Assembly: GCA_022828105.1 (NCBI GenBank)
Contig: JAJEJC010000007.1
Span: forward strand, 62,001 to 126,000
Reading direction: 5' to 3'
Source of the DNA: Dehalococcoidia bacterium
GTDB taxonomy: Bacteria; Chloroflexota; Dehalococcoidia; Bin125
Length of the DNA stretch: 64,000 nucleotides
The position numbers and the translations under genes are program-made. Shown here in pieces: positions 48,760 to 57,467 of the stretch. How positions within the stretch are numbered: position 1 is the stretch's first letter; each line of letters starts with the position of its first letter. The notes below the pieces were generated by a model. That model had not been told where the DNA came from, made no database searches, and saw only the letters and a program-made list of their open reading frames with translations.

Positions 48760-50226
48760 ATGGTGTCAGCCGACACATGTGTAGAGTGTGGGAAGCGGCA
48801 GGGCTGGCTCTTGAGTCGGCGGAAGGCGCGACACGTGGTCTCTCTGGATGGATGTCAGGCTGCCCGACTCAGTCGAGCGGCTTTGCTTGTGCTGGTCGTA
48901 TTCTTCGCGGCAGTCGCCGGCGCGGCACTGAGCTCAGTTGGAGCCGAAGAGCCGAGCGAACCCGCAACGCAACAAACGTTGAATGGTGGAGTTACCGGAA
49001 TCAACGCCGCCGCGTTTTCGCAAGACCTGAGCGGCCGTGTCTATGTCTGGGATCAGGGCCGCTTGCGACCGGCGTCGAGCGCGAAGGTGTCCACCGGCAA
49101 TGCGATGGTGCGCACCGACAGCAGCGGCCGATTCCACTTCGGAGCGGCGGACCGCACGGGTTCGCTCTCCATAGTTCAGCCCGGGTACGACGTCGTGCGC
49201 CGACCGATCTACTACGACGAGACGGTGATTGTGTTACGCAGCCTGGTGGTACGGGCGGTCTACATCCCGTTCAGCGCGCTGACTGATCCGAAGGTGCAGG
49301 CATGGGCGCACGACCTTGTGGACCGCGACTTGATCAACGCCGTCGTCGTCGACCTCAAAGATGAGTCAGGGCGGGTGTTCTCGATCGCTGCGACGCCCAC
49401 GGTCAAGCAGATCAACGCCGATGTCAACGGAGAATCGGTAGGAGTCTTCCTGGAGGAACTCAAACAGAAGGGGGTCTACCGAATTGGCCGGGTCGTGACC
49501 TTCCTCGACCGCACCTATCCATATTGGTTTAGCGACAATGCCCTGCACAATCTCTCCGGTGGTCTGTTCATTGACGGCATGGGAAGCACATGGTCATCGG
49601 CTTACAACTCCGGCGCGCGCAGGTACAACATCGAGATCGGCGTCGCTGCGGCTGATTACGTTGAAGAGATTCAATACGACTACGTCCGATTGCCATATGA
49701 GAGCGGTTTGCTGCAACGGAGGAGTGAGGCAGACCGGGTAGCCGCGATTACGCGGTTTGCGCAGGAAGCAAGCGAAGCGCTGCATCTGGCCGGGCTGGCG
49801 GTCTCGTTCGACACGTTCGGCGTGGTCTCCACGGCCGGCAACGATCAAGGGATCGGCCAATCGGTCGAGGGATTGGCGCCCTACCTCGACTACATTTCGC
49901 CGATGGTTTACCCCAGCGGCTGGCATCCCGGCTCGCTCGGCTTCGCGTATCCGCCGGCGCATCCTGGTCCGGTCGTGAGGATCAACGTCGAGGCCACGGT
50001 CGATCGAATCGAGATGCCCGGTTCTGCGCTGGTGCGTCCCTGGCTACAGGACTTTCGCGACTATCAGGGCCGCGGGATACCCTACGACGCCGAACGGGTT
50101 CACGCTCAGATCGTCGCCACGGCGGCTGCCGGCGGCTTCGGCTTCATGCTCTGGGATCCGTCGCTTCGCTATGAGCAGGACGCGCTTGAGCAGGCGCTGG
50201 GGATCGTCTGGACCAACGCCGGCTAG
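48760..50226 (+). CDS. DUF4015 putative glycoside hydrolase, membrane-anchored
   Basis: The product is about 488 aa from MVSADTCVECGKRQGW (48760). The N-terminus has a possible zinc site (CVECG ... HVVSLDGC), then one membrane helix (AALLVLVVFFAAVAGAALSSV). A carboxypeptidase-regulatory-like beta domain follows (GRVYVWDQG ... DSSGRFHFGA ... IVQPGYDVVRRP), and a C-terminal DUF4015 TIM barrel with NAVVVDLKDESGRVF, VEEIQYDYVRLPYES and YISPMVYPSGW. DUF4015 is treated as a glycoside hydrolase family by fold; the sugar is unknown. It should face outside the membrane. Confidence 0.85.
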   Translation: MVSADTCVECGKRQGWLLSRRKARHVVSLDGCQAARLSRAALLVLVVFFAAVAGAALSSVGAEEPSEPATQQTLNGGVTGINAAAFSQDLSGRVYVWDQGRLRPASSAKVSTGNAMVRTDSSGRFHFGAADRTGSLSIVQPGYDVVRRPIYYDETVIVLRSLVVRAVYIPFSALTDPKVQAWAHDLVDRDLINAVVVDLKDESGRVFSIAATPTVKQINADVNGESVGVFLEELKQKGVYRIGRVVTFLDRTYPYWFSDNALHNLSGGLFIDGMGSTWSSAYNSGARRYNIEIGVAAADYVEEIQYDYVRLPYESGLLQRRSEADRVAAITRFAQEASEALHLAGLAVSFDTFGVVSTAGNDQGIGQSVEGLAPYLDYISPMVYPSGWHPGSLGFAYPPAHPGPVVRINVEATVDRIEMPGSALVRPWLQDFRDYQGRGIPYDAERVHAQIVATAAAGGFGFMLWDPSLRYEQDALEQALGIVWTNAG

Positions 50227-50229
50227 CGG

Positions 50230-51012
50230 CTAGAGGCCGTTGCCCCATCCCGCGTCCGCGAGAAAGCGGCTGAGCTGACCGTTGAACTCCTCGGCTCGCT
50301 CGAAGTAGACGCTGTGCCCGGTGGCGGGAATCTCGTAGTACTCCGAGCCGGGCACGTGCGCATGCGCAGCGCGAATGATGGCGGGCGATGTCAACGGGTC
50401 GTTGCCGCCGACGATCCAGAGCACCGGCATCGACAGATTGGCAACCGCGTCCGGGTCTGGTGCGAGCTCGTTCAAGGAGTCGGTCAGATCGGGCTCTCGC
50501 GGTGGATTCATCGCCATGATCTCGTCGTAGAGGAACGCGAGCGCCGGGTCGCGCTTCTTGAGACCCTGGTCGTAGGCAAGCGAACCGAGTCCCTGGGCTT
50601 GGACGAGTCGCCGCGTCTGTTTCCAGAGGCCATCGATCTCCTCGGTCATCAGCCCGCCCATCGTGTCGGCCATGACCAGCGCCGCGACGCGCTCCGGCGC
50701 CGGCACAGCGGCCCCGAGGCAGGTCCAGCCGCCCATCGACTGCGCGACCAGGGCCGCACGATCGATGCGCAGCTCGTCCATCAATGCGATCAGGTCGTCG
50801 ACGAACGCGGCGCGTCCGGGACCTCCGCTGGGGATGCTGCGGCCCCAACCTCGGTGATCGAAGGCGACGCAGCGGTAGGAGCCGGCGAAGACGGGCACCT
50901 GTTGCCACCAGGACAGATGATTGCCGCCGGCTCCGTGGGCGAAGATGATCGCCGGACCGCTGCCGGTCTCCTCGTAGAAGATGTCGCAGTTCGGACGTTC
51001 CAGGGTCGGCAT
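50230..51012 (-). CDS. Alpha/beta hydrolase (serine nucleophile)
   Basis: This 260-aa hydrolase has the oxyanion segment FAHGAGGNHLSWWQQ, the nucleophile elbow VAQSMGGWTCLG (Ser), WIVGGNDPLTSP with Asp, and PATGHSVYFERAEEF with the catalytic His. FDHRGWGRS is usual for 3-oxoadipate-enol-lactonase-type proteins. It may cleave an ester or enol-lactone; the substrate is not known. It is a single minus-strand gene, three bases from the stop of the DUF4015 gene. Confidence 0.86.
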   Translation of the reverse strand: MPTLERPNCDIFYEETGSGPAIIFAHGAGGNHLSWWQQVPVFAGSYRCVAFDHRGWGRSIPSGGPGRAAFVDDLIALMDELRIDRAALVAQSMGGWTCLGAAVPAPERVAALVMADTMGGLMTEEIDGLWKQTRRLVQAQGLGSLAYDQGLKKRDPALAFLYDEIMAMNPPREPDLTDSLNELAPDPDAVANLSMPVLWIVGGNDPLTSPAIIRAAHAHVPGSEYYEIPATGHSVYFERAEEFNGQLSRFLADAGWGNGL

Positions 51013-51118
51013 GGTGCGCTCCCGATTGAATCTGCGCCGACTCAGGCTCGGCTCAGGGCATACGCTTCATTTGCAGAACAGAGCGTAGCAGCGGACCGAG
51101 CGCCCTGAGGACAGGCCG

Positions 51119-52051
51119 ATGTCGACGATGCGGATTGTGCTGACCGGGTCCGATCAGCCCGCGGGCGCGGCGATCCTGCGCGAACTCGAGCGTCACGATG
51201 CGGAGCTCGACCTGATCGAGATCGGCCCCGAGTCAGGGACGATTGCGCTGCCTGCCGGAGTCACCCACGTCGTGCATGCGGCGGCCGCGTCGCAACCCGG
51301 ACTGTCGCCGGCTGCGTACACCGCGGCGAACGTCCACGCGACCACCGCACTGCTCGACGCCTGCCGGCGACACGAACTTCAGCAAGTCGTCCTGATTTCG
51401 ACTACGGAGTCGTACGGCAGCCAGTTGCCGCCCTGGCCCGTCACGGAGAGTTGGATCCCGCGGCCGCTTGGCCCCGCGCAACAGAGTCGCGTGGCCGCCG
51501 AGCGGGTCGCGCGGACCTATCGGCGGCGCGTGCCGCTGTCGATCCTGCGTCCCGCCCCGCTGATCGTGAGCGGCGAGAGCTCGCTGATGACCGTGGTTCG
51601 CCACTTCGTCTCGCGACCCAGGGGCGCGCTGGTCGCGGGCGGACAGGCTCCGCTATCGATTCTCGCCGGGGCGGACCTGGGCCGAGCGGTCTGGGCGATG
51701 CTGACGCACGCCGAGGACTCGGTCGATCACGTGTTTCACGTCGCTTCGGCGCACACGACCTGGCGTGAACTGGCGTCGGAGGCCTGCCGCTTACGCGGTG
51801 TCGAAGGCAGATTTTGGAACGCGCCCTACCTGTTCGCGCGAGGACTGGACGCGTTGCGCCTGTCGGCCTGGGTGCTGCCCGAGCCGGAGGGCGTCGAGGC
51901 GTACGTGCAACTCACCGGGCGGCCGCATCTGATCGACGACTCGCGGGCGCGAGTCGCCCTGGAGTACGCGCCGCTGCTCGGACTGCGCGGCGCGTTGGCT
52001 CAGGCGCTCGACGTGTACGAACGCGCACCGGAACCGGACTCTGAGGGCTAG
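51119..52051 (+). CDS. NAD-dependent epimerase-like protein with lost catalytic Tyr-Lys
   Basis: This 310-aa extended SDR has a shortened nucleotide motif (IVLTGSDQPAGAAILREL, lacking GxxGxxG) and VVHAAAASQPG, LISTTESYGS and ILRPAPLIVSGES. Where active members have YxxxK, it reads AQQSRVAAERVA, so both catalytic residues are missing. The fold seems kept to the C-terminal substrate part. It may bind a ligand or act as a scaffold rather than an enzyme. GAGG is upstream of the ATG. It is a single gene convergent with malic enzyme. Confidence 0.75.
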   Translation: MSTMRIVLTGSDQPAGAAILRELERHDAELDLIEIGPESGTIALPAGVTHVVHAAAASQPGLSPAAYTAANVHATTALLDACRRHELQQVVLISTTESYGSQLPPWPVTESWIPRPLGPAQQSRVAAERVARTYRRRVPLSILRPAPLIVSGESSLMTVVRHFVSRPRGALVAGGQAPLSILAGADLGRAVWAMLTHAEDSVDHVFHVASAHTTWRELASEACRLRGVEGRFWNAPYLFARGLDALRLSAWVLPEPEGVEAYVQLTGRPHLIDDSRARVALEYAPLLGLRGALAQALDVYERAPEPDSEG

Positions 52052-53209
52052 CTAGCCGGTGGCCTGGACCGCGTCGGCGACCCTGTAGGCCAGACCTTCT
52101 TCGAAGATGCTCGGCACGATGCGGTCCGGTGTGGGGTCGCTGACGAAGTCGGCGATTGCCTGTGCGGCGGCAATCTTGTGCTCGTCTTCGATCTTGGGGA
52201 TACCGCCGTCGAGCAGCCCGCGGAACATGCCGGGGAAGCCGAGCGCGTTGTTGATCTGGTTGGGGAAGTCGGAGCGTCCGGTGGCGATGATCGCGGCGCC
52301 GGCCTCGGCCGCCTCATCGGGCATGATCTCGGGCGTTGGATTAGCCATCGCGAAAACCATGGAGTTGTCGTTCATCGAGGCGACATCGGAGACGGTCACG
52401 AGGCCCGGACCGGCGAGACCGAGGAAGAGGTCGGTGCCGCGCATGACCTGGGAGGTTTGCGGGATGCTGCCGTCGTCGTTGTTGCGGAAGTCGCACCACT
52501 CCGCGGCGGATCGCTTCCAGGGGTTGAGGTCCTCACGGTCAATGGTGAGGAGGCCCTTCGAGTCAATCAGGGCGATATCTTCGCAGCCCATCTCACGCAG
52601 GATCGCCCCGCAGGCGATGCCGCTGGCGCCGGCGCCGAGGATCACTGTTCGGATGTCCTTGAAGTCGCGGTTGGTCAGCCGCAGAGCATTGATCACACCT
52701 GCCAGCGCGACGACTGCCGTGCCGTGCTGGTCGTCATGCATGACCGGGATGTCGAGCGAGTCGTGCAATCGCTGTTCAATCTCGAAGCAACGCGGCGCGG
52801 AGATGTCCTCGAGGTTGATGCCGCCGAGTGAGGGAGCAATCGCCTCGATCGCGGCGACGATGTCGTCAACTTCGCGAACCGAAAGCGCGATGGGGATTGC
52901 GTCGACGCCGGCGAAGCTGCGGAACAGCACGCACTTGCCTTCCATCACCGGAAGCGCCGCCTGCGGACCGATATCGCCAAGACCAAGCACTGCAGAGCCG
53001 TCGGTGATCACAGCGACCAGGTTGCCGACACCGGTCATCACGCGAGCAAGCTCGGGATCGCGGGCGATCTCCAGGCAGGGCGCGGCGACTCCGGGCGTGT
53101 AGACCACCGAGAGATCGTCGTGGTTCTCGACGGTGACCTTGGAGGCGTAGTCGACCTTGCCGCCCCATTGACGATGCATCTCGATGGCGCGCTGGTCGTA
53201 GTCGCTCAT
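52052..53209 (-). CDS. NAD(P)-dependent malic enzyme
   Basis: This 385-aa enzyme converts malate to pyruvate and CO2. It has VYTPGVAAPCLEIA (catalytic Tyr), ITDGSAVLGLGDIG, MEGKCVLFRSFAGVDA (catalytic Lys), the metal-binding INLEDISAPRCFEIE and VMHDDQHGTAVV, and the cofactor loop VILGAGASGIACG. It is the short prokaryotic type without the phosphotransacetylase domain. The pyruvate produced could feed the nearby PDH complex. A 190-base gap upstream holds no gene. Confidence 0.93.
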   Translation of the reverse strand: MSDYDQRAIEMHRQWGGKVDYASKVTVENHDDLSVVYTPGVAAPCLEIARDPELARVMTGVGNLVAVITDGSAVLGLGDIGPQAALPVMEGKCVLFRSFAGVDAIPIALSVREVDDIVAAIEAIAPSLGGINLEDISAPRCFEIEQRLHDSLDIPVMHDDQHGTAVVALAGVINALRLTNRDFKDIRTVILGAGASGIACGAILREMGCEDIALIDSKGLLTIDREDLNPWKRSAAEWCDFRNNDDGSIPQTSQVMRGTDLFLGLAGPGLVTVSDVASMNDNSMVFAMANPTPEIMPDEAAEAGAAIIATGRSDFPNQINNALGFPGMFRGLLDGGIPKIEDEHKIAAAQAIADFVSDPTPDRIVPSIFEEGLAYRVADAVQATG

Positions 53210-53399
53210 GATCTCGCTCTTTCTGAGGCTCTGGACTGATCGACCGAGCCGCGAATTGGTATTCCTGCACTGTAAACGCGCAAGTGAAATCGGTCACTAG
53301 AGAACCGAGCAGCGAACAGTCAGATCGCCTGATACGTAGCAGCGATTACACCCGTGCAACAAAGCAGGAACTACTTGCAGCCGACTCGCGTCGTGCGGC

Positions 53400-53774
53400 T
53401 CAGAGGAGCGAGCCTTCAAGAATGCCGCGATGGGCACGCAGCACGAGCTGTCCTTCTTCGCGACGCTCCACGATCAGCGGCTTGCGGCAGTGAACACAGG
53501 GCGTCGTCTCCTTGCGCCGCACGAGCCCTTTGGGCGGAACGCGTGCCACTGTTGCATCCTTGCAATAGGGACAGGTGACATCCCAGCGCATGCAGGCGCG
53601 AATGCGCAACGGTTCGCCTGGCTTCTGCGCGCGAGAGACGACCAGGTCATGGTTGCAGCTCCGGCACATCGTCACGACGCGCCGAGTCCGGCCGCTCTCA
53701 GGCGGGACGCCAACGTCAAGTCGTTCCGAGCAGTTGGGACAGCGAATGTGCCTGGAAGAGACGTTCGGAGCCAT
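53400..53774 (-). CDS. Double zinc-ribbon protein, function unknown
   Basis: This 124-aa protein carries two zinc-ribbon units of the same form: CPNC...CRSC (residues 12-40) and CPYC...CVHC (residues 68-97), each followed by a basic strand. Between them are RRVVTMCRSCNHDLVV and TVARVPPKGLVRRKETTPC. It has no DNA-binding domain beyond the ribbons and no membrane segment. A nucleic-acid or protein-binding role is likely but unproven. It precedes malic enzyme by 190 bases on the same strand. Confidence 0.72.
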   Translation of the reverse strand: MAPNVSSRHIRCPNCSERLDVGVPPESGRTRRVVTMCRSCNHDLVVSRAQKPGEPLRIRACMRWDVTCPYCKDATVARVPPKGLVRRKETTPCVHCRKPLIVERREEGQLVLRAHRGILEGSLL

Positions 53775-53851
53775 GCCGACATCGTAGCGAGAGCGCTTCA
53801 GGGGCGAGTTGGCGCTACCGCGATCCAGAGGTGATCACATACCCTGCATCA

Positions 53852-54760
53852 ATGAGTCAGTTCTCCCGGGACCCTCGAGGGGCGCGGGACTTTTCCAGTC
53901 CCCAGGTTCGCGTTCGGGGCGCCAACGACTTTCGCACGTACAGCGATCAACGGCTGCGTTTGCCAAACGAGCGTCCGCCGCTTGGCCCCCTGCTGCGCAG
54001 GCTGATCGGGGCGCTACTCACGCTGGCCGCCGTTGCCGCGATCGGCGTTGGCGTGTACTTCGGGGTTACCGAGTTGCTCGCTGAGGATGAGCCCGGCGTT
54101 GTGTCGACGCAGGAGGCAAGCGAAGCGGAACAATCAGCCGCCGCGGCGGCGTCGGCTGAATCGCAGACTCAGGCCGATTCCGCTGCGGAAGAGCAGACTG
54201 CCGCCGAAGCGGATACCGAAAGCGCTGAGCTTGAGGACACAGACATCGCGCAGGAAGCACCGGCGCAGGACGACGAGCCTGCTGCCACCGCAACAGATTC
54301 CGCAGCAGACACCGAAGCTGCGCAGCAGGAACAATCGGAGGCTGCCGCGCCCTCGATTTCGGCCGTCGTGCCGACGGTGAGCGAGGAACCGGTCGTGCCC
54401 GCGCAGATCGGCGGCGCGGAGGTTGTCGCCGAGCGAGTGACGGCGGAGGCGATCCCATCCGGAATTCCGAGGACCCTGGCCGATGGCGTTGAGTACGACC
54501 CGACCGAGCCTGCAACGGTGTTCACGTCGCGCTGGCCGGTGGGAACGACACTGCGCCTGACCCGGTTGCCGGGGGCAACGCTGTTGACCGATGAGCAACA
54601 GTCTCAGGTCCTGGGCGCGCAGGCCCTGGTCGTCGTGCGAGGCACGGAGGCAACGAACACGGACCTGCAGATGAGTCCGGCTGCGTTCGACTTGGTCGCG
54701 TTCTACGGAATCGAGCGGATCATCGCGGTGCGCGTAGAGGTTGTCGCGCCGCCGCCGTGA
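53852..54760 (+). CDS. Membrane-anchored RlpA-like (double-psi beta-barrel) protein
   Basis: The protein is about 302 aa from MSQFSRDPRGARDF (53852; a GTG at 53831 is less likely). A basic N-terminus is followed by a membrane helix (LIGALLTLAAVAAIGVGVYFGV) and a very acidic Ala/Glu/Gln/Thr-rich linker of about 110 residues. The C-terminal domain follows the RlpA barrel order: GVEYDPTEPATVFTSRWPVGTTLRLTRL, ALVVVRGT, then LQMSPAAFDLVAFYG. The catalytic DRGP of true lytic RlpA is replaced by RGTEATNT, so it may bind rather than cut peptidoglycan. Confidence 0.75.
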   Translation: MSQFSRDPRGARDFSSPQVRVRGANDFRTYSDQRLRLPNERPPLGPLLRRLIGALLTLAAVAAIGVGVYFGVTELLAEDEPGVVSTQEASEAEQSAAAAASAESQTQADSAAEEQTAAEADTESAELEDTDIAQEAPAQDDEPAATATDSAADTEAAQQEQSEAAAPSISAVVPTVSEEPVVPAQIGGAEVVAERVTAEAIPSGIPRTLADGVEYDPTEPATVFTSRWPVGTTLRLTRLPGATLLTDEQQSQVLGAQALVVVRGTEATNTDLQMSPAAFDLVAFYGIERIIAVRVEVVAPPP

Positions 54761-54783
54761 TTGTGGCCGAATCAGCGCCCGGG

Positions 54784-55128
54784 CTACGAGCGGCGACGGC
54801 GACCGAAGGGCATTCTCAGTTCTTCGCCGTAGTTGAGGAAGTCCTTCTCGGCGCCGCACTTCGAGCAACGACCATGAGATACTTGCTGGTTGGGGCGATC
54901 AATCTCCCAGGCGTGCGAGCAATCAACGGTCTCGGTCGGCGCTCCGGCAGGATCTGAAGAAATCTCCTCGGCCGGCTGCCGAGTATCGGTTGTAGGCTCG
55001 ACCACGTGCTCCGCCTTGTCGGTTCGTTGCCCGAACACACTCCACCGCAGCCTATGACAACCAGCTAACACGTTCATAGTTGGCGACATAAGCAGAGGGC
55101 CCAGGGAGAACCAGGTCAGCAGAAACAC
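54784..55128 (-). CDS. Small membrane protein with C-terminal zinc ribbon
   Basis: The protein is about 114 aa if GTG 55128 is used (VFLLTWFSLGPLLMSPTMNVL...), which gives a membrane helix; ATG 55089 would remove most of it. The C-terminal part CSHAWEIDRPNQQVSHGRCSKCGAEKDFLNYGEEL has a C-H-C-C ribbon seen in many small proteins of this kind of organism. It follows the 143-aa gene by about 11 bases. The start has no convincing ribosome site, so the N-terminus is uncertain. Confidence 0.55.
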   Translation of the reverse strand: MFLLTWFSLGPLLMSPTMNVLAGCHRLRWSVFGQRTDKAEHVVEPTTDTRQPAEEISSDPAGAPTETVDCSHAWEIDRPNQQVSHGRCSKCGAEKDFLNYGEELRMPFGRRRRS

Positions 55129-55139
55129 GCCCAAGTGCG

Positions 55140-55571
55140 TTACGAGGTGCGTTCGTAGAGCGTGTGGTATTTCTCGCCGCCGGCGATGGCCTGGCGAATG
55201 TCCTCGCGATCGAGCTCGTAGAGACGGCTCAGCGCCGCCCGGGCGTCGTCTTCTGCGGTGGCATCGCCGGCGCAGCGGTCGAGGATGCGGTCGAACAGAT
55301 CGGCCTCGACGAACGAGTCGACCCGTCCAGCCCAGGGAAAGAACACGAACGACTCGGGGTCGTCGAAGTTGGGACGCAGTTTGCGCAGTTCGCGTATCCG
55401 ATCCTGCGGAGAACGGACCGGCTCGACGACGCGAATGTAGGGTCCATCCGTATCGTTGCGCCGGCCGTCGATCAGGAGCCGTTCCTGGAGCCAGCCAAAG
55501 CCGATCACGACGACATCGGCCTCGCGCAAGGCGCGCAGCGTCTCTTCCAGGTCGAATCCTTCGTCGGGCAT
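55140..55571 (-). CDS. Conserved hypothetical protein (143 aa)
   Basis: This 143-aa soluble protein starts MPDEGFDLEETLRALREAD and has VVVIGFGWLQERLLIDGR, IRVVEPVRSPQDRIRELRKLRP and FVFFPWAGRVDSFVEADLFDRIL. It is acidic, with no Cys pairs, and its helical C-terminus ends GGEKYHTLYERTS. I do not recognise a family. It diverges from the ferritin-like gene with 83 bases between and is followed by the small zinc-ribbon membrane protein. Confidence 0.7.
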   Translation of the reverse strand: MPDEGFDLEETLRALREADVVVIGFGWLQERLLIDGRRNDTDGPYIRVVEPVRSPQDRIRELRKLRPNFDDPESFVFFPWAGRVDSFVEADLFDRILDRCAGDATAEDDARAALSRLYELDREDIRQAIAGGEKYHTLYERTS

Positions 55572-55654
55572 GGCTGCAGTATACGATCAGCACCGCACTG
55601 GAACCCAATGGCGCGCGCCATCAGTGGGTATGATCGGGCAAAGGCCGACCTCCC

Positions 55655-56482
55655 ATGCGACGATCTCCGAGCGCGGTACGCCCCCATCGCTCTGTCGAGC
55701 AGGCCGAGGCGTTTCGTACGTTGTTCCGACAACAGAGTGATCGGCTCTGGAACGCCGACCGCGATGTGGACTGGTCGGCAGGCTCCGAAATTCCCGATTC
55801 GAAGCGCGCCGCCTGGCTGCGAATGATGAACGTATTCCTGGGCCTTGAGGTCATGGGGCTGGACACCATTCAGGTGATGATGAGCCAGGCGACGCACCAG
55901 GTACGCGACCCGGCGCTGAATCTGTACCTCGCGGCGCAGTGTCAGGACGAAGCGCGGCACGTCTACGTGCTTGACCGCTACCTGACCGAGGTCGGCGGCC
56001 ATGGCTACATCTCAAAGCCGGAAGAGTTCCTGATCGAGCGGTTCGGCGGGATGGCCTCGTGGGGCTTCTTCCGGGTCGAGAACTGGTTGACGTCGACGTT
56101 GTTCAGCGAGAATTTTGCGGCGCTCTTCCTGCAGCAGGCGCTGGAGCTGGACGATGTCGATCCGCTGGCCAAGCAGATCTTCCGCCTGATCCTGCGCGAT
56201 GAAGTTCGGCACGTGAACTTCCTGCACACCATCCTGCCCAGGCTCATCGATCGATTGCCCGCGATCGGGCGGATGTACATCTGGCAGAGCCAGATCCTGC
56301 TTGCCGGAGCCGTGGCGCTCGGCTTGCGCAGGATCAAGTCTGACGTATCGGCGTTGGGGCTCGATGTGGACGGCTACAAGCGGACGCTGCTGGACAATCT
56401 GGAGACGCAGTTCGTGGACGCGGGACTGGATTCGTTTCTCAAGATCGACACCTACGCCAAAGTGATCAATGCCGCGACATGA
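55655..56482 (+). CDS. Ferritin-like diiron protein (R2-like)
   Basis: This 275-aa helical protein has ligand patterns of a carboxylate-bridged diiron site: LGLEVMGLDTIQ, CQDEARHVYVLDRYL (ExxxH-type), FSENFAALFLQQALELDD, and RDEVRHVNFLHTILP (second ExxH). The fold is that of ribonucleotide reductase R2-like or ligand-binding oxidases, but the R2 Tyr radical context is not clear. The genome uses class II RNR, so it probably does another oxygen-dependent reaction. It overlaps the NUDIX gene by four bases. Confidence 0.78.
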   Translation: MRRSPSAVRPHRSVEQAEAFRTLFRQQSDRLWNADRDVDWSAGSEIPDSKRAAWLRMMNVFLGLEVMGLDTIQVMMSQATHQVRDPALNLYLAAQCQDEARHVYVLDRYLTEVGGHGYISKPEEFLIERFGGMASWGFFRVENWLTSTLFSENFAALFLQQALELDDVDPLAKQIFRLILRDEVRHVNFLHTILPRLIDRLPAIGRMYIWQSQILLAGAVALGLRRIKSDVSALGLDVDGYKRTLLDNLETQFVDAGLDSFLKIDTYAKVINAAT

Positions 56483-57048
56483 GCAGCATTGACGACTGGC
56501 GGCGGTTGAGTTCGGAGATCATCGAGGACTTCAGGTTCTTCAAGCTCCGGCGCGACATCTCCCGACACCCCACGTCGGGCCGCGAACACCGATTCTTCAT
56601 CTTCGAGTTCCCCGACTGGGTGAACATCATGCCGATCACGCCGGATCGCGAGGTGGTGTTCGTCAACCAGTTTCGACATGGCACCCGAGAACTGACACTG
56701 GAGATCCCGGGCGGCATCGTCGACCCGGGCGAGTCGGCGAAGGAAGCGGGCCTGCGGGAGATGTTCGAGGAGTCCGGCTACTCCGCGCCCGACGCCGTCG
56801 AGCTGGGCTGGGTTCATCCGAATCCTGCGCTGCAGGAGAATCGCTGCTGGTCGTTCCTGGCCCAGGATGTATCGCGCATCGTCAACGACGACCACGTCGT
56901 GGGCACGTCGAGCGAAGCGATCGAAGTGTCGAAGGTGCCGCTCGACGAGATCCCCGGGTTGGTCAACGACAAGCTGATCACGCACGCGCTGACGATTGCC
57001 GCGTTCGATCACTATTGGCGTTGGAGCGGTCAGGTCGCGGATCGGTAA
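56479..57048 (+). CDS. NUDIX hydrolase (ADP-ribose pyrophosphatase-like)
   Basis: This 189-aa protein has a complete Nudix box, GGIVDPGESAKEAGLREMFEESGY, with the REMFEESG metal-binding glutamates. Upstream, VNIMPITPDREVVFVNQFRHGTRELTLEIPGG is the usual ADP-ribose/NUDT5-type segment, and WVHPNPALQENRCWSFLAQ follows. It would hydrolyse a nucleoside diphosphate linked to X, such as ADP-ribose. Coupled to the diiron gene by an ATGA overlap. Confidence 0.88.
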   Translation: MSSIDDWRRLSSEIIEDFRFFKLRRDISRHPTSGREHRFFIFEFPDWVNIMPITPDREVVFVNQFRHGTRELTLEIPGGIVDPGESAKEAGLREMFEESGYSAPDAVELGWVHPNPALQENRCWSFLAQDVSRIVNDDHVVGTSSEAIEVSKVPLDEIPGLVNDKLITHALTIAAFDHYWRWSGQVADR

Positions 57049-57069
57049 AGCTGTTGCAGTTGTTGAAGC

Positions 57070-57444
57070 TCACGCGCGCAGCAAATCGACATCGAAGTCG
57101 TCCGGCAACGGAATGAACAGGCTTCGGCGCGGACCCTCGAGGTCTCGGGTGATGTGACCTCGACCGCTGACATCGTCGGCCAGCAGGATGTCTCCGCCGC
57201 GCAGTTGCAGCTTTGTACCGTCGCCGACCTCGATCTCGACCGTACCGCTCAGCGTGACGACGAACTGCCTGCGCGGCGCGTTGTGGAAGTCGAGCTCGCC
57301 GCCGACCGGCGTGGTGCGGAAGATGACGCCCTCGGCATCGAACATCCGGGAGAGCGTGCCGTAGCGGCTCTCGCTCTGGGCAACGTCGATGGTCTCGAAG
57401 TGGGACTCGCCGTCGTCGCCGGTGTAGACACGAGTGATCTGCAT
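57070..57444 (-). CDS. Cupin-fold protein, copy 1
   Basis: This 124-aa protein has a cupin fold: beta strands around LDFHNAPRRQFVVTLSGTVEIEVGDG, with GGDILLADDVSGRGHITRD at the second motif. Possible metal ligands are the His of DFHNAPR and the His of GRGH; the usual two-His/Glu first motif is reduced. It is paralogous to the next upstream gene, sharing the start M(Q/K)(I/L)TR(V/M)Y and the end PLPDDFDVD. Function unknown; similar small cupins act in sugar or hydroxyacid metabolism or as binding proteins. Confidence 0.78.
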   Translation of the reverse strand: MQITRVYTGDDGESHFETIDVAQSESRYGTLSRMFDAEGVIFRTTPVGGELDFHNAPRRQFVVTLSGTVEIEVGDGTKLQLRGGDILLADDVSGRGHITRDLEGPRRSLFIPLPDDFDVDLLRA

Positions 57445-57467
57445 GGTTTGTCCTCCCCTTTCTGGAC

